Shown here in pieces: positions 46,507-56,208 of a DNA stretch of 64,000 nucleotides. The position numbers were made by a program, and so were the translations under genes. Numbering within the stretch: the first letter of the stretch is position 1; each line of letters opens with the position of its first letter. Under the pieces are notes generated by a model. The model searched no databases. It worked only from the letters and a program-made list of their open reading frames with translations, and had not been told where the DNA came from. Origin of the DNA: Candidatus Contendibacter odensensis (GTDB taxonomy: Bacteria > Pseudomonadota > Gammaproteobacteria > Competibacterales > Competibacteraceae); contig PDTV01000007.1 of assembly GCA_002747185.1 (NCBI GenBank), forward strand, positions 62,001-126,000, in the 5' to 3' direction.

Positions 46507-46977
46507 ATGAAAAAATCAGTTACTTTATTTTGCTCATTACTTTTAATTACTACTATAACAGGATGCGATGTGATACCTAGTAAATATCAAATTGCCAATT
46601 CAATTAAAATTAACCAGGAGTGGGTTGAAATACACCCTGATCCTCCACTGGTTGTTAGCAAACAAATTCAAAATATTTCAATTGAAGTGCCTGACTTACC
46701 TAAATGGGATATTCGTCCAGAAAGTGTATCTTTCATTATGCCCGATGGGAAAGCTATAAAAATAGAAGTGGAGCTTATCACACAAGATGGCAAAACTTTT
46801 AAGCTAGAAGAAATCGGTTTAGGGCCCGGCTTAATGTTTTCAAACAAGCCTGATATAACAGCAGACTCTACCGCATCCCGATTACCTCAAGGCATGGTAT
46901 TCACTACCGTCCGTATACGTGCTGATCGCACCTTACAAGGCGGTCAAGTATTATGGATTTGTCTCACTAACTATTAA
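46507..46977 (+). CDS. Lipoprotein, candidate immunity partner of the NlpC/P60 enzyme
   Basis: A 156-residue protein with a type II signal (MKKSVTLFCSLLLITTITGC, lipobox ITGC) and a beta-rich mature part (IQNISIEVPDLPKWDIRPES, SVSFIMPDGKAIKIEVEL). No family was recognised. It is followed after 13 bases by a permuted NlpC/P60 gene. Two-gene units of periplasmic protein plus peptidoglycan hydrolase suggest an immunity/effector pair. The AT-rich upstream stretch (46335-46506) holds no other gene. Confidence 0.7.
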   Translation: MKKSVTLFCSLLLITTITGCDVIPSKYQIANSIKINQEWVEIHPDPPLVVSKQIQNISIEVPDLPKWDIRPESVSFIMPDGKAIKIEVELITQDGKTFKLEEIGLGPGLMFSNKPDITADSTASRLPQGMVFTTVRIRADRTLQGGQVLWICLTNY

Positions 46978-46990
46978 AGGACTCCACGTC

Positions 46991-47554
46991 ATGCTGCTCA
47001 GCATTAATGATCTTGAACCGGCAGATATTCTGCTTTCCACAGGCAAAAGCGTTGTATCCACAGCAATCCGTGGGGGCACGATGTCACGCTATAGCCATGC
47101 TGCACTTTATATAGGCAATGGACAAGTTATCGAATCAATTGGCAGTGGTGTTACTCAACAAAGCCTCAGCAGTGCGATGAGTGATGACACCCTGGTAACT
47201 GTATATCGGCGAATAAACATGCGGGATGCACAAGCAAAAAAAGTGATTCAATATGCCAAGGCACAGTTGGGAAAAAAATATGATGCAGCAGGTGCAATCG
47301 GTGGTGGAGTAACGTCAGCATCAGGGGTCTTTATTGGTATTTTCCTTGGTCCTTTAGTCACTACTGCCGCCGTTGGTGCCGATTTATTGAACCGCCATAA
47401 TCCAGAAGCAGCTTTTTACTGCTCGGAACTTGTAGCTATCGCGTTTGAGAAAGCAGGTGTTCCGCTTGGTTCTGGAGCAGCCAGTACGACTCCCGCCGAT
47501 ATTTCACGTTCGCATGTCCTGAATTATATTGGCGACCTAAAGAAAAGCGCTTAA
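46991..47554 (+). CDS. Permuted NlpC/P60 papain-like amidase (YiiX type)
   Basis: A 187-residue enzyme from MLLSINDLEPADILLSTG. AAGGA precedes the ATG at 46991, and an earlier in-frame start is unlikely. The His motif MSRYSHAALYIGNGQVIESI comes before the Cys motif AAFYCSELVAIAFEKAG, the circularly permuted order of the YaeF/YiiX group. A glycine-rich hydrophobic stretch (about residues 100-135) lies between them. Members act on peptidoglycan or lipid-linked amide bonds. With the T6SS and a lipoprotein gene nearby, an effector role is possible but unproven. Confidence 0.75.
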   Translation: MLLSINDLEPADILLSTGKSVVSTAIRGGTMSRYSHAALYIGNGQVIESIGSGVTQQSLSSAMSDDTLVTVYRRINMRDAQAKKVIQYAKAQLGKKYDAAGAIGGGVTSASGVFIGIFLGPLVTTAAVGADLLNRHNPEAAFYCSELVAIAFEKAGVPLGSGAASTTPADISRSHVLNYIGDLKKSA

Positions 47555-47585
47555 CACCCATTACTCAATCGCAAAGAGTATTTAG

Positions 47586-47802
47586 ATAGTGTCGTCAAAC
47601 TAATGAGCCTATAAAGATGCGCCAATACGATACGTCTCACTACAAATTTCACCAGCGTGTTGAAAATGCGTTCCTGTTCCTGCATCTCAAAAGGTGGCGC
47701 GGCATAGCCACCATCCGCCATGCTAAAAACACCGCTTTATTCCTTGTCGCCGTCTACATCCGGCGCATTGGCTTAACAGAGTAAAAAATTTGACGATACT
47801 AT
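47586..47802 (+). mobile_element. Internally deleted IS5-like element with terminal inverted repeats
   Basis: 217 bp with imperfect ends ATAGTGTCGTCAAA and TTTGACGATACTAT. Between them is a 55-residue ORF (47617-47784). It starts MRQYDTSHYKFHQRVENAFL and then has HLKRWRGIATIRHAKNTALF, the C-terminal part of an IS5-type transposase, so the catalytic part is missing. It could be moved by a full-length relative. A related fragment is at 50290-50420 on the other strand. Confidence 0.72.
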
Positions 47803-47865
47803 ACAATTAGCCATGTACTACCAGTTACCTGGGTGTTTGAAGAGAGATTTTGAGCGACAATAATT

Positions 47866-49308
47866 ATGATTGAACAATCTAAAGAACCCTCCCCTGAAGG
47901 TGCGGATGTCGTCGCAACACATGATATATCATCCGAAAAAATCACAGCGGCCTTGAACGAGGCATTAGAATGGCACCGCAAAGGTAATCTCGGTCTGGCA
48001 CAAACGGCTTATAAGCGTGTACTCGCCCTGCAACCCCGCCATCCTGAGGCGCTAAACTTTCTGGGTATCTTGTTACAACAACGCAAGCAATCTACACAAG
48101 CGGAACAGTCGATCCGTAAGGCGATACACTGCGCGCCCCACTACGCCGCTGCCTACACCAACCTCGGCAATGTGCTGCTGGTTCAGCGGCGGCACGAAGA
48201 AGCTATTGCTGCATACCAGCAAGCTATCAGACTACGCGTTGATGAAGTGGATGCCTGTGTCAACCTGGGTGCGATATTACGGGGTATGGGGCGGCAGGAA
48301 GAAGCACTCGCCGCCTATCAACAGGCCAGCCAGCGAAAGCCTGGTGACCCCGGGATCCACTTTCGACTCGCGACATTACTGGCAGAACAAGGCCATTCTG
48401 AGCAGGCCATTGAAACGCTATGGATTACCCTGCGACACAACCCCACTCATGAAGACGCTATCAAGCTCATGGGTAATTTACTGCACGCTGCTGGGCGAAA
48501 AGAGGAAGCACGGGAACTGATCGGCAAGACTGTATTTCAACTGGGTGGCACTGAGAAAGCACTATCCCTCTTACAACACTGGCTACACTTGATGCCAGAT
48601 GATCCAATCGCTCAGCACCGCCTGTCAGCCTGGTTTGGCGGTGACACACCAGAGCGTGCATCGAATGCGTATGTCACTGACTTGTTTGATCGTTATGCCG
48701 ACAGCTTCGATAGTCACTTGCAGGAACTGGGCTATCAAGCACCGACCGTACTCGCTGAATACCTTGCCGAAAATCTGGATGCACCGACCGGTGAGTGGCA
48801 TGTACTAGATGCAGGTTGTGGCACCGGATTATGTCAGGCTTTTCTACGTCCCTACGCACAAAACCTGGTTGGTGTCGATTTATCGTCACGAATGCTGGAT
48901 AAGGCCCGCGAACGAGGTGGCTACGACCAATTAGTGGCGGCTGAGCTGACCGCTTTCCTTAATACAAAATACGACTGCTACGACCTGATCCTATCTGCCG
49001 ATACGCTAGTATACTTTGGTAATCTGACCGATGTGATAAACGCCGCAGCGCATGCATTACACGCAGGAGGCTGGCTAGCGTTCACAGCAGAAAAAGCTTC
49101 AACCGATAGCGCGCCCAGTGACGGCTTTCATCTAGATCGCAGTGGCCGTTACAGTCACACCGCTGATTATCTGGTACAGACACTCCTGGCTGCGGGCATG
49201 ACCACTCCATCAATCGTAGAGACGACGCTACGCCAGGAAGGTGACGAACCCGTGACAGGTTATGTGGCATTAGCACAAAAACCCGTTGCCGAACCACCAG
49301 CAAACTGA
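47866..49308 (+). CDS. TPR-repeat SAM-dependent methyltransferase, paralogue 2
   Basis: A 480-residue paralogue of the 44985-46334 protein. TPR units occur at about residues 30-240 (HPEALNFLGILLQQRKQSTQ, AYTNLGNVLLVQRRHEEAIA, DACVNLGAILRGMGRQEEAL). The linker has FDRYADSFDSHLQELGYQAP, and the methyltransferase has VLDAGCGTGLCQAFLRP, VGVDLSSRMLDKARERGG and SADTLVYFGNL. The two differ in TPR count but keep the C-terminal order GGWLAFTAEK and SGRYSHTADYL. Confidence 0.85.
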   Translation: MIEQSKEPSPEGADVVATHDISSEKITAALNEALEWHRKGNLGLAQTAYKRVLALQPRHPEALNFLGILLQQRKQSTQAEQSIRKAIHCAPHYAAAYTNLGNVLLVQRRHEEAIAAYQQAIRLRVDEVDACVNLGAILRGMGRQEEALAAYQQASQRKPGDPGIHFRLATLLAEQGHSEQAIETLWITLRHNPTHEDAIKLMGNLLHAAGRKEEARELIGKTVFQLGGTEKALSLLQHWLHLMPDDPIAQHRLSAWFGGDTPERASNAYVTDLFDRYADSFDSHLQELGYQAPTVLAEYLAENLDAPTGEWHVLDAGCGTGLCQAFLRPYAQNLVGVDLSSRMLDKARERGGYDQLVAAELTAFLNTKYDCYDLILSADTLVYFGNLTDVINAAAHALHAGGWLAFTAEKASTDSAPSDGFHLDRSGRYSHTADYLVQTLLAAGMTTPSIVETTLRQEGDEPVTGYVALAQKPVAEPPAN

Positions 49309-49351
49309 AGCATATTGCCATATCTACTTTTAATCTTACTAAATTTAACTC

Positions 49352-49850
49352 AACAACCCTTGATTATAAATCGAGGGGTTAACAATCCGGGTCAACTTGA
49401 AATTGACTATCGTCGTGGACTGGCTCACCTTCCTGCGCATTGATGTACTCATCAATTATCTCATCGGTGATCGTCCCCGAACTGACAGCACAGTACTCCC
49501 GCACCCACAGAGTCCAACCCTCGGGACTGTCTGCGTAAATGCGGAAACTCCTGCAACAACGCCCAGGAACTCGCACCCTTGCGCCATTTCACTATATCGC
49601 TGACCATCTGCATCGGGCGGTAGCTGATCAATACATGCACATGTTCCTTCGCCACTTTGCCCAAGATACTATAAAGATCATGTTCCATCGCGATCTGACG
49701 CACCCGATCCCGAATTCACTTCGCTCGCTTGCGGTACTTGTACTTCGATACCCCAATCAGATGATCGTGCTTGCTATGGCTACCTTGTCTGTCATATCGC
49801 ATACGCGACGATTTCGTAACACTTCCCCTCACCTGAAGGCGAGGGATTTT
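49352..49850 (-). mobile_element. IS200/IS605-like element, decayed
   Basis: A TnpA (Y1 HUH transposase) pseudogene runs from the ATG at 49795 to 49379. It reads MRYDRQGSHSKHDHL, KYKYRKR, an in-frame TGA, then AKEHVHVLISYRP (HUH pair), WALLQEFPHLRR, a frameshift, and REYCAVSSGTITDEIIDEYI with the candidate catalytic Tyr. Hairpins flank it: CCCTC/GAGGG near 49828 and an AACCC-type hairpin at 49352-49383. These match the usual IS200 ends. No TnpB is present. Confidence 0.75.
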
Positions 49851-50015
49851 TTTATCCTTGGGGCATTAACATATTCCCATAAGCTGGATTCTTGACAGCT
49901 GCAATACTATCTTGACGCCTGTTCGTGGAAATTTGCTATTGTAGAACCCTCGGTTAGCATCGTATTAACGCCTACAATTCCCACGGCTTTACACCCAATT
50001 CCAGGAGAGGCTCTG

Positions 50016-50273
50016 ATGGTCGAATTCGAAGAAATACAGCAGTTGATCAGCGAGATGTTGCAACTAGGCGACCGAGCGCAGTCGCTTGAACCTGATAGCC
50101 CGCTGCTCGGCAGTATCCCTGAATTCGATTCAATGGCGGTAACCAATCTAATCAGTATTTTGGAAGAGCAATTTGATATCGAGATTGCCGATGATGAGGT
50201 AAGCGCTGAAACCTTTGAAACTTTTGGTAAAGTTCATGAATTCGTACGTGATAAAATGACAGCCAGAGCCTGA
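50016..50273 (+). CDS. Stand-alone acyl carrier protein
   Basis: An 85-residue ACP-like protein. The phosphopantetheine attachment serine is in EFDSMAVTNLI, and typical ACP helices are seen (EEIQQLISEML, LEEQFDIEIADDEV). A good AGGAG site precedes the ATG. It differs from fatty-acid AcpP (DSLD) and is more like ACPs of polysaccharide or exosortase-associated loci. No ligase or synthase is adjacent, so the partner is unknown. Confidence 0.85.
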   Translation: MVEFEEIQQLISEMLQLGDRAQSLEPDSPLLGSIPEFDSMAVTNLISILEEQFDIEIADDEVSAETFETFGKVHEFVRDKMTARA

Positions 50274-50289
50274 ATAGGCGGCGATGGCA

Positions 50290-50420
50290 TATGACTTCCG
50301 CTTTGCCGCTATGCCACCTTGAGATTGCAGGTGCATCCTTACGCTGGCCAGGTTTGTAGCGAGACGTATCGTACTGGCGCACCTGCATGGGCTCATTAGC
50401 TTGATGGCACGACACTATCA
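50290..50420 (-). pseudogene. IS5-like remnant related to 47586-47802
   Basis: The minus strand reads VRQYDTSRYKPGQRKDA and further SRWHSG, aligned with MRQYDTSHYKFHQR of the other element. It also keeps the outer GATAGTGTCGT end near 50411-50419. It is shorter and more decayed, with no matching right end seen. It lies between the acyl carrier gene and the 3' end of glgB. Confidence 0.5.
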
Positions 50421-50434
50421 AAAGTGACTGCTTC

Positions 50435-52756
50435 TTACTTCTCCTTCCTGGCAGTCGATTTTGGGGCGTTCACAGCCGTATCGGCAAGTAATATTTCTTC
50501 ATCGTCTGGGAGCTCATCTTCATCATTCCCCAGCAACACAGACTCACCCATATCCTCAACCACGATGGCTTTTGGCAAAGCTTCCGGTCGGAGTATGATA
50601 CCAGCCAGCGGCGGCAGTGTGATACTTAGTGAGTACGGCTGTTCCATCCAGGGACGGTCCTCGGCAATTAGCTGCACACCACCATTACCAACACCGCTAC
50701 CGCCGTAGAAATGGGAGTCTGAGTTGAGAATTTCCGTGTAACGACCCTGACGCGGTACACCAATACGGTAATCACGACGTGGCACTGGCGTGAAATTGAT
50801 GATTACCGCCAGGAAATCATCATCCTTCTTGCGAAGATAGCTTATAATGGATTGTTCTGCATCGTGGCAGTCTATCCAGTTAAAACCTTGTGACTCAAAC
50901 TCATAGTAATATAACTCAGGACTCTCGTGATACAGGCGGTTTAGGTCTCGAACCAACAGCTGCATACCCTGATGGAAACCAAATTCAAGTAACCACCAAT
51001 CCAGCGGCTGGGCACTGTTCCACTCACTACCCTGACCAAACTCAGTACCCATAAACAAGAGCTTCTTACCCGGATGGGTGTACATATAGGTGTATAGCAG
51101 CCGCAGATTGGCAAAGCGCTGCCACTCATCGCCTGGCATCTTGTTCAGCATTGAGCCTTTGCCATGCACCACTTCATCATGAGAGAACGGCAGCATGAAA
51201 TTTTCAGTGAAGCAATACAACATACTGAAAGTCAGTAAGTCATGGTGATATTTACGATGTATCGGTTCCTGTGATATGTAGCGCAAGGTGTCATTCATCC
51301 AGCCCATATTCCACTTGGTGCTAAAACCCAGCCCTCCCAGATAAGCCGGGCGAGTCACTTGGGGCCAGGAGGTAGATTCCTCTGCCGCGACCATCACACC
51401 TGGATGCTCACTATGCACCACAGTATTCAGTTCACGCATAAACTCAATCGCTTCCAGATTTTCACGCCCACCGTACTTGTTAGGAATCCACTCCTCGCGG
51501 GAATAATCCAGATACAGCATTGATGCCACAGCATCGACCCGTAACCCATCAAGGTGAAATTCTTCCAGCCAGTACAGTGCACTGGATAACAGGAAGTTTT
51601 TAACCTCGTAGCGACCATAGTTAAAAATCAACGTAGACCAATCAAGGTGCTCGCCGAGTCGCGGGTCAGCATGCTCAAACAGCGGCTCACCATCGAAACG
51701 CGCCAACCCATGGGCATCCTTGGGAAAGTGTGCAGGTACCCAGTCAAGAATCACACCCACATTATTAACATGACAATAATCAATAAAATAGCGGAAATCT
51801 TCCGGTGTTCCAAAGCGGCTCGTCGGAGCGTAATAACCGGTAGTCTGATACCCCCAGGACGCATCATAAGGATGTTCGGTAATGGGCAATAATTCAATAT
51901 GGCTAAAACCCATTTCCTTAACGTATTCAATCAGCTGAACCACTAGTTGCCGATAATTTAAAAACTCGCCCTCCGGTCCGCGACGCCATGAACCAAGATG
52001 CACCTCATAGACAGACATCGGTTGGTGCAACCAATCCAGATCTTTCCGTTTCTCCATCCATTCCCTGTCGTTCCAAACAAATTGATTTATTTGAGGGACA
52101 AGGTTAGCCGTGCTGGGACGCAACTCAAAATGCTGACCATAAGGGTCGGATTTCAGGAAAGTTTCACCACTATGACGATTACGAATCTCAAACTTGTACA
52201 AATCACCGGGATACAGGTTGGGAATAAAGAGCTCCCAGATACCACTGCCACCACGTACCCGCATTTGATGGACACGTCCGTCCCAGTTATTAAAACTACC
52301 AACTACACTAACCCGCTCAGCGTTCGGTGCCCACACAGCAAACAGCACCCCTGTGACACCATCCGTTTCATAAACACGTGAACCCAAAAACCGGTAAGCA
52401 TGCCAATGCTTACCTTCACCAAAAAGGTAAAGATCCAAATCGCCCAGTTGTGGCGGAAAGCAATAAGGATCGTGAGTGATATGCTCACGGCGGTCAGAAT
52501 CACGCCAAATGAGACGGTAACGCTCAGGAATTTCTCGAGGTTTACCACGCCACTCAAACAAATCCGTGTCAAGAATGCGTGTCATGGGTAAATTGCCCTC
52601 GGCAATATGTACTTCCTCGGCATAAGGCAGGTAGACACGTACCACAACCTCCTTATCTCCAGGGTGGCGTCCCAATACTGAAAAAGGATCGTGATGTCGC
52701 GCTTCAATAATACGTTGAAGCTCGGAATTGAGTTTCGGACTCGTCACTTTTTTCAT
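50435..52756 (-). CDS. glgB: 1,4-alpha-glucan (glycogen) branching enzyme
   Basis: Creates alpha-1,6 branches in glycogen. It has 773 residues. An N-terminal CBM48/early-set domain pair is followed by the GH13 barrel with [16 protein letters not shown] (catalytic Asp) and [11 protein letters not shown] (catalytic Glu). Other conserved stretches are [18 protein letters not shown] [20 protein letters not shown] and [13 protein letters not shown]. The extreme C-terminus adds about 40 residues with an acidic stretch ([13 protein letters not shown]) not typical of the family. No other glycogen gene is adjacent. Confidence 0.96.
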   Translation of the reverse strand: MKKVTSPKLNSELQRIIEARHHDPFSVLGRHPGDKEVVVRVYLPYAEEVHIAEGNLPMTRILDTDLFEWRGKPREIPERYRLIWRDSDRREHITHDPYCFPPQLGDLDLYLFGEGKHWHAYRFLGSRVYETDGVTGVLFAVWAPNAERVSVVGSFNNWDGRVHQMRVRGGSGIWELFIPNLYPGDLYKFEIRNRHSGETFLKSDPYGQHFELRPSTANLVPQINQFVWNDREWMEKRKDLDWLHQPMSVYEVHLGSWRRGPEGEFLNYRQLVVQLIEYVKEMGFSHIELLPITEHPYDASWGYQTTGYYAPTSRFGTPEDFRYFIDYCHVNNVGVILDWVPAHFPKDAHGLARFDGEPLFEHADPRLGEHLDWSTLIFNYGRYEVKNFLLSSALYWLEEFHLDGLRVDAVASMLYLDYSREEWIPNKYGGRENLEAIEFMRELNTVVHSEHPGVMVAAEESTSWPQVTRPAYLGGLGFSTKWNMGWMNDTLRYISQEPIHRKYHHDLLTFSMLYCFTENFMLPFSHDEVVHGKGSMLNKMPGDEWQRFANLRLLYTYMYTHPGKKLLFMGTEFGQGSEWNSAQPLDWWLLEFGFHQGMQLLVRDLNRLYHESPELYYYEFESQGFNWIDCHDAEQSIISYLRKKDDDFLAVIINFTPVPRRDYRIGVPRQGRYTEILNSDSHFYGGSGVGNGGVQLIAEDRPWMEQPYSLSITLPPLAGIILRPEALPKAIVVEDMGESVLLGNDEDELPDDEEILLADTAVNAPKSTARKEK

Positions 52757-53131
52757 CCTGTTATGTTGACGGCTAGACTCTGCAGAGTCGTGTGCTTATC
52801 GCCTGTTGTTAGTACCCGAAAGCAAATTCATAAGTATCATCGCTCAGTTGGCTTGGCATATGCACTTTAAATATACGATCCAAAAACCAGGAGGCGAATA
52901 CCATAAGAAAATTGATTATTGAGTATAACGCCGAATCGCTTATATTGAGGTGCTGTGCATCAGGACTCCATTAGGACTCCATTATAGTTAATCGTGCCTG
53001 CTACACCCACTTGTCGCTTAAACCCAAACCAGGGTGGTTAGTGATTCCCTGCGGCAAACAGAGCGCCCTAGCACCCCTATGTAGGCACTTAAGCGTGCTG
53101 AACAGGCAACCTGACTGGGACCTCCTGACAT
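52757..53131. other. Gene-free stretch upstream of glgB
   Basis: These 375 bp should include the glgB promoter on the minus strand. The only structure noticed is a short tandem repeat AGGACTCCATT (52962-52983). No ORF with homology was seen. Confidence 0.5.
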
Positions 53132-53916
53132 TTAACTTCCGTTTGCAATAGTGTAAGGCTGAACGGGTAGCAACTCAAAAAAATTATCTATTGCAGAAAA
53201 TCCGTTTGGCGACCTCGGCGGCTCCGTAGAATCGGGCGTTGATATTGCGAGTAAACAGGCAATACCATACTGCTGTGCTGAACGCAAAATAGAAACCGTA
53301 TCATCAACCAGCAGGGCTGTCTTTGGACTGAAGGGTTCAATCTTGCGCAAGTGCCACCAAAAGTCCTGTTGCTCTTTAACCCGGCCAAAATCATGGGCGC
53401 AAATAATATATAGTGCCAAAATACCGAGCTAAATGTGTTCTCTCCATATTTCAACACCAGGTTTTTCAGATATGCATTAATCACCAGCACAGTCGCTTAT
53501 CCGCTACACGCACCGCCTCCAGCAGATCAGGACCATGGGGATGCGGCTTAATCAGATGGGCGATCTCCTGTTTAGGCAGGACGATATCGGGATCCAGCTC
53601 CTGACTCTATGCAGTCCAGTCGATATCATTGCCGCGTTCCCTTCACTGCTTGAGTTCGCGCCACCACTTCGGCAGACGCTTGCATCAGGGACACCCTGTA
53701 TTGCTCAGCATCGCCTATTAGGCACCAGGTAGCACCAGAAGTGATTATCGAGCCGTAAATCGAACATAGTACAGTACCGCCCATATCAAGCAGGACAGCT
53801 TCAATAGGCGACCAGGGCAAAAAGTCCACCATATGCCACTCCATTAGCAAACCGCCTAGATTAGGATTAAATTGTGTAAAATTAGAATAAATAGGCGTTA
53901 AGAATAAAAGGTTCAA
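53132..53916 (-). pseudogene. HAD-family phosphatase (YrfG-like GMP/IMP nucleotidase), decayed
   Basis: Pieces in several frames line up with YrfG-type HAD phosphatases. The N-terminal IEAVLLDMGGTVL should read LLDMDGT, and the nucleophile-plus-two Asp is now Gly. A middle part follows (IVLPKQEIAHLIKPHPHGPD, then LLEAVRVADK). The C-terminal part is AHDFGRVKEQQDFWWHLRKI, then TALLVDDTVSILRSAQQYGI. At least two frameshifts separate these. It lies upstream of cysQ, on the opposite strand. Confidence 0.8.
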
Positions 53917-54037
53917 CCTTACCGACGAGGTTGGAGCGGAGTAAACAGGACACGATTTTGCCCACTACTGCCGTATAGCCCCGAAATTAAAAATACAGGT
54001 ATTAATTACTATTTAAAATTGTGAGGTTTTCTGCGTC

Positions 54038-54904
54038 ATGACCAAGGCTCCTGATATTGATCTGACCGCTCTGGTAGAGCCGGTTCAGGCAATTGCCCGA
54101 GCTGCTGGCCGCTGCATCATGGATGTATACGCAAGCTCTTTTAGCGTCACCGAAAAAGCTGACCAAAGCCCAGTAACGGAAGCTGACCTCGCCGCACACC
54201 AATGCCTTCTTAAGGGCCTGGCTGATCTGACACCTGATATCCCGATTCTGTCCGAAGAAGCACCAGATATCTGTTTTGCCGAGCGCAGTCGCTGGGAGCG
54301 GCTGTGGTTGATCGACCCACTGGACGGCACTCGTGAATTTATCCGCCGTAGCGATCAATTCTCGATCAACATTGCACTGATACATAGGCATGAGGCTATA
54401 TTTGGACTTATTTTGTCACCAGTTGATGGTGTCTGTTATCACGCCTGGCGTGGCGGCGGTGCCTACAAACGGATCAGAAATCAAACGATCCAGCCGATTC
54501 AAGCCTCGCACACTTGCCACCAACCTGTTCGTATCACCAGCAGCCTCGCATCCTATCGAAGTCGTCGTCTTCAAGACTATTTGAATGATCTTGGCGATTA
54601 CCAGCACCTGTTTCTAGGCAGTGCCTTAAAATCCTGTTGGGTTGCTGAAGGCAAAGCCGACCTTTACCCTCGCTTTGGTCCAACAGGTGAATGGGATACT
54701 GCGGCCGCACAGATTATTGTGGAGGAAGCAGGTGGCCAAATGACTGATATGTGTCTGCGACCCTTGCGCTATAACACCCGACCTATTTTGATTAACCCTG
54801 ATTTTTTTGCCTTTGGCGATATCAATCGCAACTGGTCACGGTATTTACCTCATTATCACCCGCGCAGGCGGATGGCCTCACTTGTACAATCGACTAAACA
54901 ATAA
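54038..54904 (+). CDS. cysQ: 3'(2'),5'-bisphosphate nucleotidase CysQ
   Basis: Inositol-monophosphatase-fold enzyme that removes the 3' phosphate from PAP in sulfate assimilation. It has 288 residues. Metal-site motifs are DQSPVTEADLAAH, ILSEEAP, WLIDPLDGTREFI and GEWDTAAAQIIVEEAGG. zapE follows 17 bp downstream on the same strand. The C-terminus is slightly longer than usual. Confidence 0.93.
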   Translation: MTKAPDIDLTALVEPVQAIARAAGRCIMDVYASSFSVTEKADQSPVTEADLAAHQCLLKGLADLTPDIPILSEEAPDICFAERSRWERLWLIDPLDGTREFIRRSDQFSINIALIHRHEAIFGLILSPVDGVCYHAWRGGGAYKRIRNQTIQPIQASHTCHQPVRITSSLASYRSRRLQDYLNDLGDYQHLFLGSALKSCWVAEGKADLYPRFGPTGEWDTAAAQIIVEEAGGQMTDMCLRPLRYNTRPILINPDFFAFGDINRNWSRYLPHYHPRRRMASLVQSTKQ

Positions 54905-54921
54905 AGGTTTTAAATCCTGCT

Positions 54922-56040
54922 ATGCCCTATGAACGTTACCGCCGCGACTTACAACGGGAAGGCTTTCAGCATGACCCTGCTCAAGAGCAAGCCGTGCGCC
55001 ATCTACAAAAGATTTATGATCAATTAACGGCTCAGCCCAAACAAGCGGTCCCCACTAAAAAACCGGGACTGTTTGCCCGATTTGCAGGTCGGGACAAATC
55101 GGCTGTCAGTGATAAACAACCTGCTGTACGGGGGCTGTATATGTGGGGCGGTGTCGGACGTGGGAAAACCTATCTAGTCGATACCTTCATCGATGCCCTA
55201 CCTATAGAACGCAAGCAACGCATTCACTTCCACAGTTTTATGCGAGCGGTTCATGCCGAACTGAAGGAACTCAAAAATCAGGAGGATCCATTACAAATTG
55301 TCGGCCAACGGTTTGCTGAAAAGGCACAGGTGATCTGCCTGGATGAATTCTTTGTCTCTGATATCACCGATGCCATGTTGCTATATGGCTTGTTAAAAGA
55401 GTTATTCGCAAATGATGTTGTCCTGATCACCACCTCTAACATTCCACCTGATGAGCTATACAAAAATGGCTTACAGCGTGCTCGTTTCCTGCCAGCAATT
55501 GATTTGCTCAAACAGCATGTTGATATATTAAATGTCGATGGTGGCATAGATTACCGATTGAGATACCTGGAAAAAGCAGAGACTTATCACTATCCCTTAG
55601 ATGACAAAGCTGAGCAGATTCTTGAAGATGCTTTTAATCATATTGCACCAGAACCTGGCCATCGGGGTGGCTCTCTGGAGGTTGAAGGTCGTTTTATCCC
55701 CACCCGAAGAGAGGCAGATGGTATTGTCTGGTTCAACTATCGTGCTATTTGTGATGGGCCACGTGGCACAGCCGACTATATTGAGATTGCCCGCTGCTTC
55801 CACACAGTATTGATTTCCAATATTCCTGTTATGGATTGGCAAATGGACAACCAGGCGCGGCGTTTTATTAATTTGGTGGATGAGTTTTATGATCGTGGTG
55901 TAAACATAATGATTTCTGCTGCGACAGTACCTGCTGAACTTTACACCGGCGAAAAGCTTAAATTTGAATTCCAACGTACTATTAGTCGATTACAAGAGAT
56001 GCAATCGCATGAATACCTGAAACGACCACATCTACCGTAG
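54922..56040 (+). CDS. zapE: Cell division ATPase ZapE (AFG1 family)
   Basis: AAA-type ATPase that binds FtsZ under stress in E. coli. It has 372 residues. Walker A is MWGGVGRGKTYLVD, Walker B is VICLDEFFVSDITDAM, and the segment LITTSNIPPDELYKNGLQR is diagnostic. The C-terminal DEFYDRGVNIMISAA is also typical. It follows cysQ closely and is probably cotranscribed. About 160 AT-rich bases without features separate it from the glycosyltransferase gene. Confidence 0.95.
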   Translation: MPYERYRRDLQREGFQHDPAQEQAVRHLQKIYDQLTAQPKQAVPTKKPGLFARFAGRDKSAVSDKQPAVRGLYMWGGVGRGKTYLVDTFIDALPIERKQRIHFHSFMRAVHAELKELKNQEDPLQIVGQRFAEKAQVICLDEFFVSDITDAMLLYGLLKELFANDVVLITTSNIPPDELYKNGLQRARFLPAIDLLKQHVDILNVDGGIDYRLRYLEKAETYHYPLDDKAEQILEDAFNHIAPEPGHRGGSLEVEGRFIPTRREADGIVWFNYRAICDGPRGTADYIEIARCFHTVLISNIPVMDWQMDNQARRFINLVDEFYDRGVNIMISAATVPAELYTGEKLKFEFQRTISRLQEMQSHEYLKRPHLP

Positions 56041-56208
56041 CATATAGCTAAAAAACATTATTAATGTCATTGACTATCTTGCCTACAACTTACCACAGTG
56101 AATCAGGTATAACCCAAGGCTATCAAAGAGAGTTTTATAAACCCTGATCACTTTAAGTTGGGGGCAATATTAAAGTGTAAAAAAACTCCAATCCCACTAA
56201 AATTCCCA

